DNA from: a virus
Length of the DNA stretch: 64,000 nucleotides
Strand: one strand, 5' to 3'
Virus record (IMG/VR): IMGVR_UViG_3300027770_001980
Coordinates: 62,001 to 126,000 of that record
This document shows positions 25,124 through 32,730 of this stretch, one piece after another. The notes beneath the pieces are model-generated. The model did not search any database. It was not told where the DNA came from and saw nothing but the letters and a program-made list of their open reading frames with translations. How positions within the stretch are numbered: position 1 is the first letter of the stretch; each line of letters begins with the position of its first letter. The position numbers and the translations under genes were made by a program.

Positions 25124-25510
25124 ATGAACAATGATTTATCAATGATATGGGTGAGATTTCAGAAGGAAGGAATCCATTGCTACCCTGCTGCCGCAACTGA
25201 TCCTATGTTAGCCACAGGCGACGAATATGATGTCAGTTTCCTCGCAACACCACATAGACACATTTTCCATTTTCAAGTCAATATTCAAGTATTTGATGAT
25301 GATCGTGACATTGAATTTATCCAGTTTAAGCGTTGGCTCGAAAAGTGCTATAGCAATGGTACTCTTGAACTCAACCATAAATCTTGTGAAATGATTGCTC
25401 GTGAACTTAATACGACAATCACTGCAAGGTATCCGGGTCGACAGACCCTTATCAGTGTAAGCGAAGACGACGAAAACGGCGCTTCAATTATATTCCGTAA
25501 TCAACCCTAA
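25124..25510 (+). CDS. Possible T-fold (QueD/PTPS-like) protein
   Basis: A protein of 128 residues. The pattern GIHCYPAA ... TPHRHIFHFQVNIQVF ... IEFIQFKRWLEKCY ... NHKSCEMIARELNTTITARYPGRQTLISVSEDDENGA recalls 6-pyruvoyl-tetrahydropterin synthase/QueD: a histidine cluster before a strand, an acidic FxxFKxWL helix, and a late ISVSEDxENGA strand where QueD has its conserved Glu. The spacing of the histidines is not exact, so this is a hypothesis. QueD makes carboxy-tetrahydropterin, the substrate of QueE, and the gene sits between dpdA and queE. Alternatively it may be a conserved phage protein with an unrelated role. Confidence 0.5.
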   Translation: MNNDLSMIWVRFQKEGIHCYPAAATDPMLATGDEYDVSFLATPHRHIFHFQVNIQVFDDDRDIEFIQFKRWLEKCYSNGTLELNHKSCEMIARELNTTITARYPGRQTLISVSEDDENGASIIFRNQP

Positions 25511-25526
25511 TATTAGGAAACACAAA

Positions 25527-25763
25527 ATGGCACAGCCAAACTATATTCAAAAAACCCTTAAAATGAAACCCGAGGTATCTAAGATCTTTGATGATCTTGA
25601 TGCTTGGATAGATCATTGCCGGTTTAATCTTCTTCCCTACAATGAGAAGGATCTTTATCGATCCAATGACTATCGTAGGTTCCAGCAAGAGCAAGAATAT
25701 CTACAACGCAAAGCTCGTCGTGAAGCATCGGGTAAACCCCAACGTGAATATCAGGACCAATAA
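25527..25763 (+). CDS. Small conserved helical protein
   Basis: A protein of 78 residues; highly charged, with no hydrophobic core segment. The second half (YRSNDYRRFQQEQEYLQRKARREASGKPQREYQ) is a strongly basic single helix. It is tightly packed against the glycosyltransferase (TAATG). Small proteins of this kind are frequent in early regions of T4-like phages, where some act as host-interaction factors. No function can be assigned. Confidence 0.6.
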   Translation: MAQPNYIQKTLKMKPEVSKIFDDLDAWIDHCRFNLLPYNEKDLYRSNDYRRFQQEQEYLQRKARREASGKPQREYQDQ

Positions 25764-26938
25764 TGCGTAAACTATATTACATGGGGCTTGAACCCTACAA
25801 AGCAAGGTACACTCTGCAATTGCAAGAGTGGAATACTAGTGTGTTTGATAAAAGAGGCATCGATTATGTTGTTGTGCCCGGGGAAACACTTAGTAATGAC
25901 CAAGCAATTGTAACAGGTCAAGTATTAGATGCACATGGTCGTACATACTACGGTATGAGCCAACTGATGAACTTGATCCGCATGATGAAAGCAGGAGAAC
26001 TAAACCATGAAGATGTTATCTATTTTGAGGACATGTTTCAGCCCGGCATCGAGAGCCTGCCTTATATTATGGATCAAATTGATCCTGGCCTTCGTCCCCG
26101 TATTTTTGTGCGGTGTCTTGCTCAGTCCATTGATCCTGATGATTTCGTTCATGTGTGGGGAATGGCGGGATGGATGGGACACTACGAGAAAATGGTGGAT
26201 AGCTTTGTTAGCGGTGTTTTGGCCACCAATGAGGAAATGGTAGCACACATGAAGATTGCAGGTTGGAAGGCTCCGATCTACAATATCTCAGGCTTGGCAT
26301 TTGGCAAAGCAGAAGTTCAGAGTCGTGTGGCCAGTATCCGACCATTCCATTCACGCAAACATCGTGTGGTGTTCTCGGCACGATGGGATCAGGAGAAACA
26401 ACCTGACTTCTACATGGACTTGATTGAAGCATGGAATGACCAACCAGGATTGGAACCGGTTGAGTTCTGTGTGTGCAGTGGTGGTAAACTAAAATCAAAT
26501 AGTGATAGCTATATGCAACGCACTCGTGACTTGGTTGCACGAGGATTGCTAACAATCTACGAGGATTTAGAAAAGAATGAATACTACAACATTGTTAATG
26601 ATAGTCGGGTTGTATTTAACTGTGCGTTACAAGATTGGGTTTCAAACACAGTCAGTGAGGCTGATGCACTCGGATGCAATGTGCTATACCCTGCTTATCG
26701 TAGCTTCCCTGAAACTTTTGCCAATGACCATACTCGTCTGTATGTGCCTTGGAGCATCGGCGATGCTATGGATAAGTTGGAATCGTTATTGGACACACCA
26801 CATCCAAACATGGGCGCAATCAGCGACTACAACGACGGAACAATCGACCGAATCATTGACATCTTGCAAGGCGACGGAGAAGACCTGTTGCGTATGAGCA
26901 CTGACTACAGAAAATACACCCGTGAATCAAAATACTAA
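25763..26938 (+). CDS. GT-B fold glycosyltransferase (GT4-like)
   Basis: A protein of 391 residues. The C-terminal half carries the usual GT-B donor-site layout: HRVVFSARWDQEKQPDFYMDLIEAW (strand and phosphate-binding helix), LTIYEDLEKNEYYNIVNDSRVVFNCALQDWVSNTVSEADALGCNVLYPAYRSFPE (the E-x7-E-like loop). The N-terminal half contains VIYFEDMFQPGIESLPYI. There is no membrane span. It would transfer a sugar from a nucleotide-sugar; the acceptor may be modified DNA, a virion protein or a host glycan. The overlapping downstream gene encodes a sugar epimerase, so the donor may be supplied by the same operon. In T4, glucosylation of modified bases protects DNA. Confidence 0.75.
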   Translation: MRKLYYMGLEPYKARYTLQLQEWNTSVFDKRGIDYVVVPGETLSNDQAIVTGQVLDAHGRTYYGMSQLMNLIRMMKAGELNHEDVIYFEDMFQPGIESLPYIMDQIDPGLRPRIFVRCLAQSIDPDDFVHVWGMAGWMGHYEKMVDSFVSGVLATNEEMVAHMKIAGWKAPIYNISGLAFGKAEVQSRVASIRPFHSRKHRVVFSARWDQEKQPDFYMDLIEAWNDQPGLEPVEFCVCSGGKLKSNSDSYMQRTRDLVARGLLTIYEDLEKNEYYNIVNDSRVVFNCALQDWVSNTVSEADALGCNVLYPAYRSFPETFANDHTRLYVPWSIGDAMDKLESLLDTPHPNMGAISDYNDGTIDRIIDILQGDGEDLLRMSTDYRKYTRESKY

Positions 26939-27932
26939 ACGAGTAATCATAACAGGTGCGATGGGCTTTATCGGTAGTCATACCGCTAAGGCCTTTCAGC
27001 GAGCTGGCTATTATGTAATTGGCATTGACCGTGCATTGACTATTCCAGACGCCGCAAGATTTCTCAATGAAATGATCATAGATGATTTTGTTGACATTGC
27101 TGCAAAAGTTGCCAAAATAAACAACATCAACACTATCATACATATTGCAGGAACCAGTTTAGTTGGTCCCAGCATTGATAATCCTGGTGAATACTACAAT
27201 AATAATGTTGCCAAGACTAATCTTATGTTAGATGAACTGTCTCAACAGGGGTGGAAAGGCACTATTATATTCAGCAGCAGTGCAGCGACATATGGTAATG
27301 AATGTAGTGTTCCTATCGTTGAAGAGGCACAGGGTATTCCAGTCAGTCCATATGGGCACAGTAAGAAAATGTGTGAATATGTTATTGAAAGTCATTCACA
27401 TGCATACGGACACAAAGGCATCGCATTGAGATATTTCAATGCATGTGGATGTGACCCAGATAATGAACTTGGTAACAATTGGGATGATACACATTTAATT
27501 CCCAGAGTAGTTCAAAGTGCATTAGAGAGAACTACATTGACTATCAATGGTAATGATTTTCCAACCAATGATGGAACCTGTATAAGAGATTATCTACATG
27601 TATCAGACATAGCAGATGCTCATGTTAAGGCTGTAGAACTTGCTAATAAACTCGACAGTGGCATATTTAAAGCATATAATTTAGGAACAGGTGTAGGCAT
27701 AAGCAATCTTGAAATAGTACAGGCTGTATCTAATGCAGGACTTAAAGTTGATTATAAATTTGGTCCAAAGAGATTCGGTGATCCAGCTGAGTTGATTGCC
27801 AATCCAACACAGTTTATGTCTAATACAGGATGGGATCCTAAATATAGTAAATTAGAAACTATTGTATCCACTACTGTTAAATGGATGGAAAATTTAGATA
27901 TTCAAATTATAAAAGCAGAATTTATTGCTTAG
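26922..27932 (+). CDS. NAD-dependent nucleotide-sugar epimerase (GalE-like)
   Basis: A protein of 336 residues that starts at GTG 26922, inside the end of the glycosyltransferase gene. The Rossmann dinucleotide site is GAMGFIG (12-18). The catalytic Ser/Tyr/Lys set of extended SDR enzymes is visible in FSSSAATYGN and SPYGHSKKMCEYVI (YxxxK). ALRYFNACGCDPDNELG, GTCIRDYLHVSDIADAHVKAVE and a C-terminal PAELIANPTQ follow the UDP-glucose 4-epimerase pattern closely. It would provide UDP-galactose or a related sugar to the neighbouring glycosyltransferase. Its 3' end overlaps the convergent radical SAM gene by 11 bases. Confidence 0.88.
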   Translation: MNQNTKRVIITGAMGFIGSHTAKAFQRAGYYVIGIDRALTIPDAARFLNEMIIDDFVDIAAKVAKINNINTIIHIAGTSLVGPSIDNPGEYYNNNVAKTNLMLDELSQQGWKGTIIFSSSAATYGNECSVPIVEEAQGIPVSPYGHSKKMCEYVIESHSHAYGHKGIALRYFNACGCDPDNELGNNWDDTHLIPRVVQSALERTTLTINGNDFPTNDGTCIRDYLHVSDIADAHVKAVELANKLDSGIFKAYNLGTGVGISNLEIVQAVSNAGLKVDYKFGPKRFGDPAELIANPTQFMSNTGWDPKYSKLETIVSTTVKWMENLDIQIIKAEFIA

Positions 27933-28827
27933 TGAATTTCATTATCTTTTGATCTCTTTTTGAAACACAGGATATCATTGTACATTGATCAGGTTCAGTT
28001 GGCAATTTCAATCTGTTAAGATTGCTTTGTTGTTTTTCAGCATCTGAAAATAATTCTTTGATATTTGTCCATATATTTCCCAAAGGTTTATTGTTACAAT
28101 CACTGCCTGATACCCAACCCAAGTGAGAAATATTTAAAGACTCAATTCCAGTATTGCATAAAATTCCTGTATAACTAGGATTTGAACTATAGGTATCTTT
28201 ATATCGTTGATCATGTGTTGTTGATTTAAAGTATTTTTGTTCACTAACTAACTCTTCTCCGCGAATTATTCTTAATTGTTTTTCTGTATAAGGAAACATT
28301 CCACCAACAGTCGATGCATGATTATACAAGATACATTTGCTCACAGATATTCCAAATTCATTTTCTACCTCTAATGCGCGAGCCATGTCATCATCAAAGA
28401 AATCAGGACGAATTGGAACCATAACATTTATTTCTTTTTCTTTTTTTTGAAATAATTGTATAATAAACCTGATAAGAGGGTATTGTTGCCAATAATGATA
28501 TGTTAAATGCAATACTGTTACTCGAGTTTCCATTGCCCACCAATCAACCCAAAGTTTTCCACCATTTGTGTGTAACTCGATTCTTCCATCATTTTCATTG
28601 CACACTCTGAGTAAGACAGGAAAATCAATGAGATCCAACGGTTCACCCCCGTTGAAAGTCCAATGTACTGTTCTCCCTAAAGACCGATAATGAGAAATAA
28701 TCTCCAAAGCAACTGCCGTGTATTCTCCAATGCTATGTTCTAAAAGCCCTCCTCTAATTTGCGAGGGACAATAGGAACATTCAGAAGTACAATGGTTGTG
28801 TAAATTCCATACTACATCGGTGATCAT
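27922..28827 (-). CDS. Radical SAM protein with SPASM-like C-terminus
   Basis: A protein of 301 residues and the only minus-strand gene before position 39331. CTSECSYC (C13, C17, C20) is the CX3CX2C cluster motif, and TFNGGEP (57-63) is the SAM-binding GGE motif. The C-terminus has further cysteines (ILCNTGIESLNISHLGWVSGSDC, then C..ISC near the end), a SPASM-like arrangement that binds extra clusters in peptide- or carbohydrate-modifying enzymes. It is AT-richer than its neighbours. It is divergent from queE, with 61 bases between the start codons, and convergent with the epimerase. The substrate is unknown: peptide maturation, sugar dehydrogenation or modification of the deazaguanine are all possible. 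Confidence 0.8.
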   Translation of the reverse strand: MITDVVWNLHNHCTSECSYCPSQIRGGLLEHSIGEYTAVALEIISHYRSLGRTVHWTFNGGEPLDLIDFPVLLRVCNENDGRIELHTNGGKLWVDWWAMETRVTVLHLTYHYWQQYPLIRFIIQLFQKKEKEINVMVPIRPDFFDDDMARALEVENEFGISVSKCILYNHASTVGGMFPYTEKQLRIIRGEELVSEQKYFKSTTHDQRYKDTYSSNPSYTGILCNTGIESLNISHLGWVSGSDCNNKPLGNIWTNIKELFSDAEKQQSNLNRLKLPTEPDQCTMISCVSKRDQKIMKFTKQ

Positions 28828-28842
28828 TTTTTCTAAATAGTG

Positions 28843-28870
28843 TTGACTTTTCTAAATACAAGTGTATAAT
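28843..28870 (+). promoter_or_regulatory. Sigma70-type promoter for queE
   Basis: TTGACT (28843-28848), a 16-base spacer, TATAAT (28865-28870). It lies in the 61-base divergent space between the radical SAM gene and queE. The leader carries a CGAGGA site before ATG 28889. Confidence 0.7.
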
Positions 28871-28888
28871 TACTTATCGAGGATTAAT

Positions 28889-29734
28889 ATGTCAAAGATT
28901 AAGATAGCAGAACTTTTCTACTCTATACAGGGCGAGGGTAGATATATGGGGGTGCCCAGTGTGTTCCTTAGAACTTTTGGATGTAATTTCCGCTGTGCAG
29001 GCTTCGGTATGCCGCGGGGAGAACTAAGTGAAGAAGCCAATAATATCAATCCGATAGAATTTAAAACATATAACGAACTCCCGCTTGTTAGCACAGGATG
29101 TGATAGTTATGCCAGTTGGGATCCACGTTTTAAAGATCTCAGTCCACTACTTACTACAGATGCTATTGCCGACGCCATTGTGGATACACTACCGTACAAA
29201 GAATGGCGTGACGAACATCTTGTAATCACAGGTGGCGAGCCTTTGTTGGGTTGGCAACGTGCTTATCCAGATTTGCTCGATCATCCCAAGATGGCAGGAC
29301 TTAAAGAAATTACATTTGAAACAAATGGCACTCAGAAACTTGACCCCAGATTCTATGAGTTTCTAAAAGCATGGCGTAACGATTCTCCTATTGAAAGAGA
29401 AATCACATTCTCGGTAAGTGCTAAACTTCCTTGCTCAGGTGAGAAGTGGGATGAAGCAATCTTACCCAAGGTTGTTTGTGAATACGAAGAAGTTGGCACA
29501 GCATATCTAAAGTTTGTTATTGCTAACGAACAAGACTTTGCAGATGCAGAATGTGCTATTGCCGCGTATCGTCGTCCAGGATTTAAAGGACATGTTTATC
29601 TAATGCCAGTAGGCGGTGTGGAAAGTGTCTATACGATGAACAATCGTAATGTAGCATTGTTGGCAATGAAACACGGACTACGCTACAGTGATCGACTCCA
29701 AGTGCCACTGTTTAAGAACGAGTGGGGAACTTAA
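28889..29734 (+). CDS. queE: QueE, 7-carboxy-7-deazaguanine synthase (radical SAM)
   Basis: ATG 28889 follows a GAGGA site; earlier in-frame GTG codons lie inside the promoter. The protein has 281 residues. It starts with the QueE signature IAELFYSIQGEGRYMGVPSVFLR and has GGEPLLGWQ (SAM binding, 115-123) and ITFETNGTQKL. The cluster cysteines are C32, C36 and C71: the third is displaced by a 34-residue insert, as in a subgroup of QueE proteins that I recall from phages. The enzyme converts carboxy-tetrahydropterin to CDG, the precursor of preQ0 that DpdA places in DNA. FolE, QueD and QueC are not evident in the window (see 25124 for a QueD candidate). Confidence 0.88.
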   Translation: MSKIKIAELFYSIQGEGRYMGVPSVFLRTFGCNFRCAGFGMPRGELSEEANNINPIEFKTYNELPLVSTGCDSYASWDPRFKDLSPLLTTDAIADAIVDTLPYKEWRDEHLVITGGEPLLGWQRAYPDLLDHPKMAGLKEITFETNGTQKLDPRFYEFLKAWRNDSPIEREITFSVSAKLPCSGEKWDEAILPKVVCEYEEVGTAYLKFVIANEQDFADAECAIAAYRRPGFKGHVYLMPVGGVESVYTMNNRNVALLAMKHGLRYSDRLQVPLFKNEWGT

Positions 29735-29737
29735 ATA

Positions 29738-29830
29738 ATGTTCTTCTGGGGATTTTTACTTGGATATATAACAGCAGTATTCTATATGGCACATCGCGCT
29801 AATGTAAATGCCAGAGTGGACAGAGAATAA
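29738..29830 (+). CDS. Very small single-span membrane protein (30 aa)
   Basis: ATG 29738, three bases after the queE stop, encodes 30 residues: a hydrophobic segment FFWGFLLGYITAVFYMA, then a basic tail HRANVNARVDRE. It ends one base before the start of the next gene. It resembles the 40-residue membrane protein at 1206. The tight packing supports it; there is no clear ribosome site. Confidence 0.45.
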   Translation: MFFWGFLLGYITAVFYMAHRANVNARVDRE

Positions 29831-29831
29831 T

Positions 29832-30092
29832 ATGCCCATGGATGATTTAACAGATGTAGTATCGCAATCACATCGATCTACAGATTGGGGGATACATTTT
29901 GTTAATAATTGGCATCTACATTTCTGCTTATTGCCAAGAAGGTGCCTCTTTACTGACAAGACAATCTGGTTTGAGAAATGTTATAAAGGCAGTAGATCAA
30001 TTGAAGGGTTAGCCGGAGAGAAACCTCTCGTTGTAGAATACTACATAGACAAGTTTGAATTTATAAAATGGAATTTAAAGGGAAAACCATGA
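29832..30092 (+). CDS. Small conserved protein of unknown function
   Basis: The start ATG 29832 leaves one base after the upstream stop; the open frame reaches further back into the previous gene. The product has 86 residues, rich in aromatic residues and histidine (DWGIHFVNNWHLHFCLLPRRCLF), and reads like a compact beta-rich domain. It overlaps the oxygenase gene by 4 bases (ATGA). No family is recognised. Confidence 0.55.
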   Translation: MPMDDLTDVVSQSHRSTDWGIHFVNNWHLHFCLLPRRCLFTDKTIWFEKCYKGSRSIEGLAGEKPLVVEYYIDKFEFIKWNLKGKP

Positions 30093-30685
30093 ATATTACA
30101 CCGTTGTTTGCCATACCCGTTGGTATTTCTAATATCGGAAGAGCGTGGACTGAAGAAGAAATATCATTTTTTAAAAATTTAGAACTACATGGAAATGTAG
30201 GAAATAAGGTTTCTGTTAATAAAAAAGTATTAGAACACTTAGAAGATATAAAAGGTTTTATATTAAATTCCGTTAAGCGTTATGTAGAAACAACTGATCC
30301 ATTACCAGATGATATAGAAATATATATAACACAATCGTGGATAAATCTTACAGAGGAAAAAGAATATCATCACGCTCATACTCATCCTAACAGCATAATA
30401 AGTGGAGTACTTTATATAAACGCCGATAGAGAGGTTGATAAAATAGTGGTTCATAATGAAAGAAGAAAAAGAATTCTTAAATATAAACCAGTCAGTTGGA
30501 ATCCATTTAATAGTGAAGTATGGCGTTTTAATGTTGGTACTGGAGACCTAATAATGTTTCCTTCGGAACTTAAACATGAAGTTGAAAATAAAGTTGGAAG
30601 TAATTTCCGAGTGAGTTTATCCTTTAACACATTTTTAAAAGGTAAGATTGGAGATGAACACGAATTGACAGAATTAATATTATAA
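30089..30685 (+). CDS. Putative 2OG-Fe(II) oxygenase
   Basis: The start ATG 30089 overlaps the previous stop. The protein has 198 residues. It fits the small phage/bacterial 2-oxoglutarate oxygenase family: SWINLTEEKEYHHAHTHPNSIISGVLYI supplies the first iron ligand(s) (H97/H99), GDLIMFPSELKHEVEN the distal His (H163), and FRVSLSFN the 2OG-binding Arg (R174). Such proteins are common in aquatic T4-like phages, with unproven substrates (proteins, nucleic-acid bases or small molecules). The DNA is AT-rich compared with the genes around it. It follows queE in the same direction, so a role in base modification can be considered. Confidence 0.7.
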   Translation: MNITPLFAIPVGISNIGRAWTEEEISFFKNLELHGNVGNKVSVNKKVLEHLEDIKGFILNSVKRYVETTDPLPDDIEIYITQSWINLTEEKEYHHAHTHPNSIISGVLYINADREVDKIVVHNERRKRILKYKPVSWNPFNSEVWRFNVGTGDLIMFPSELKHEVENKVGSNFRVSLSFNTFLKGKIGDEHELTELIL

Positions 30686-30695
30686 AGAGAATACC

Positions 30696-31130
30696 ATGAT
30701 TGAATTTATTAAAAAAATGTTTAGTGGCAACAATAAAGAAGCAGTATTCGCGGCTCCCAAGTTGTCCGAACCAACGGTAAATCCGGAAATACCAAAAGAG
30801 AAGAAACCACGCAAACCAAAAAAAGTAGTCGAATTATCTCCAAAAGAAGCAGCAACCAAACGTGGTGAACCCTGGGTAGCGGTTTTGGATACTCATGTAA
30901 ACAAAGATAATATTCGTAATGGCTTCTTTGAACTTGACTGGAATGAGTTTTTTGTGCTACAATTACGAAGCAATGGGTTTCAAGGTGAAACCGAAGAAGC
31001 CGTTGTTGACCAATGGTTCCAGGAACTATGTAGAAATATCGGAAGTGAAGCGGATATTAATATGGACCGAAGAGGTAGCGGTTTTATTAATGTCAATAAT
31101 TTAGGTAATGGAAAATCGGAGATTTCATAA
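30696..31130 (+). CDS. Conserved phage protein with basic linker
   Basis: A protein of 144 residues. The N-terminus IEFIKKMFSGNNKE is an amphipathic helix; residues about 25-60 are a Lys/Pro/Glu-rich disordered linker (PKEKKPRKPKKVVELSPKEAATKRGEPWVAVLDTHVN). The C-terminal half (about 60-144: NGFFELDWNEFFVLQLRSNGFQGETEEAVVDQWFQELCRNI) looks like a small folded domain. The linker resembles protein-interaction tails. No catalytic motif. Its stop abuts the next gene (TAATG). Confidence 0.6.
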   Translation: MIEFIKKMFSGNNKEAVFAAPKLSEPTVNPEIPKEKKPRKPKKVVELSPKEAATKRGEPWVAVLDTHVNKDNIRNGFFELDWNEFFVLQLRSNGFQGETEEAVVDQWFQELCRNIGSEADINMDRRGSGFINVNNLGNGKSEIS

Positions 31131-31741
31131 TGAATTTGTCAACTGATAGTTCTGATTATGATGTGTTATATCGTGCTGCGGCTTCTATTAAAGATATAGA
31201 TGGCGCTATTTGCGAGATTGGTACACGCCTCGGTGGGAGTTTGCAATATATTGTTGAAGGTCTATTGGCAGCAAATGATCTAAATCGCAATGTTGTTTGT
31301 TTAGATCCATATGGAAATATTGATTTCTACGATAGCGAATATAGTAAATCCAAATCTGATTACACTAATGATATGCGTAATACTGCGATGGCAAATATTT
31401 ACGAATATCTAAAAGATAAACCCGTTAATGTAGTATTATTGTGTTTAGAAGATAAGGAATACTTTAATAGATTCCAAGACGGATTTCCTTTCTATCAAGA
31501 GCATAAACAAATCGTCAATCAATATAGTCTTGTTTTCTTCGACGGCCCCCACGTGAGTAATTCAGTTCTTGAAGAAATTCAATTTTTCTATCCAAGATCT
31601 GTAGTAGGTACAAAATTTGTATTTGACGATATCAACAAATATAATCATCAACCCATACACGACAATTTAATCAGTAATGATTTCCAACTTATCAATTTTG
31701 GTAACAATCAAGTCAAATCCTGCTATATTAAAATCAAATGA
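31130..31741 (+). CDS. Class I methyltransferase-like protein
   Basis: A protein of 203 residues. The early motif DGAICEIGTRLGGSLQYIVEGLL corresponds to the SAM-binding motif I of the TylF/Methyltransf_24 group; NVVCLDPYGNIDFYDS matches motif II (acidic residue after a strand), and YSLVFFDGPHVSNSVLEEIQFFYPRSVVGTKFVFDD matches motifs IV-V. The usual GxGxG is replaced by GTRLGG, as in that group. Substrates in this family are often sugars or small molecules. It overlaps the RNase H gene by 4 bases. Confidence 0.65.
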   Translation: MNLSTDSSDYDVLYRAAASIKDIDGAICEIGTRLGGSLQYIVEGLLAANDLNRNVVCLDPYGNIDFYDSEYSKSKSDYTNDMRNTAMANIYEYLKDKPVNVVLLCLEDKEYFNRFQDGFPFYQEHKQIVNQYSLVFFDGPHVSNSVLEEIQFFYPRSVVGTKFVFDDINKYNHQPIHDNLISNDFQLINFGNNQVKSCYIKIK

Positions 31742-32730
31742 ACAAAACATATATTCTCGTAGATACAGCAAATACTTTCTTCCGTGCGAGACACGCTACT
31801 CGCGGGGATCTCAATGATAAGATTGGAATGAGCCTTGCGACTGTATTAGGTAGTGTTCGCAAGGCATGGCGTGACTTTAAAGGTGATCACGTTATCTTCT
31901 TTTTAGAAGGTCGCAGTTGGCGAAAGGATGTATATGCTCCTTATAAACGTCAACGAACTGAAGCCCGTGCTGCTCAAAGCCCGCGTGAAGCTGAAGAAGA
32001 CCGTGTATTTTGGGAAACATTTGATCAGTTTAAAGATTACATTACTAACAAGACTAATTGCACAGTACTGCAACATGAACGTTTAGAAGCAGATGATTTA
32101 ATCGCAGGATGGATTCAAGGTCACCCAACTGATAACCATATTATTATTTCAACAGATGGCGACTTTGCACAATTGATCGCACCCAACGTCAAGCAATATA
32201 ATGGTGTCATGCAGATCACAACCACACATCTTGGATACTTCGATGAAAAAGGTAAGTATGTCATTGATAAAAAGACTAAACTGCCAAAAGGCATCCCGGA
32301 TCCAGAATGGCTACTATTCGAGAAATGTATGCGTGGCGACACCTCCGACAACATCTTTAGTGCTTATCCGGGAGTACGTGAGAAGGGGACAAAGAATAAG
32401 GTTGGTCTCCGTGAGGCCTTTGCCGATCGAGCAAGCCGCGGATATAATTGGAACAACATGATGTTGCAGCGTTGGACCGACCACGAAGGTGTTGAACATC
32501 GTGTGTTAGACGACTATCAACGTAATGTTGTTCTTTGCGATTTGACAGCACAGCCTGAAGATGTTAAAGTTATTATGAAAGAAACAATCGAAACTGCTAC
32601 TCGAGCAGAAAAGAGTATTCCACAAGTTGGAGTAAGATTGCTCAAATTATGCTCCGAATATGATCTAAACAAGATCAGCGAACAGGTTCAAAGTTATGCA
32701 GAACCATTAAATGCAAGGTATATAGCATGA
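31738..32730 (+). CDS. rnh: RNase H / 5'-3' exonuclease (FEN family, T4 Rnh-like)
   Basis: A protein of 330 residues, about the size of T4 RNase H (305). ILVDTANTFFRA holds the first metal-binding Asp, EADDLIAGW and STDGDFAQL the middle acidic cluster, and MRGDTSDNIFSAYPGV the helix-hairpin-helix-associated acids of FEN/5'-nucleases. It removes RNA primers and adjacent DNA on the lagging strand during T4-type replication. There is a Lys/Arg-rich patch after SWRKDVYAPYKRQR for DNA binding. The neighbour downstream overlaps by 4 bases. Confidence 0.88.
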   Translation: MNKTYILVDTANTFFRARHATRGDLNDKIGMSLATVLGSVRKAWRDFKGDHVIFFLEGRSWRKDVYAPYKRQRTEARAAQSPREAEEDRVFWETFDQFKDYITNKTNCTVLQHERLEADDLIAGWIQGHPTDNHIIISTDGDFAQLIAPNVKQYNGVMQITTTHLGYFDEKGKYVIDKKTKLPKGIPDPEWLLFEKCMRGDTSDNIFSAYPGVREKGTKNKVGLREAFADRASRGYNWNNMMLQRWTDHEGVEHRVLDDYQRNVVLCDLTAQPEDVKVIMKETIETATRAEKSIPQVGVRLLKLCSEYDLNKISEQVQSYAEPLNARYIA

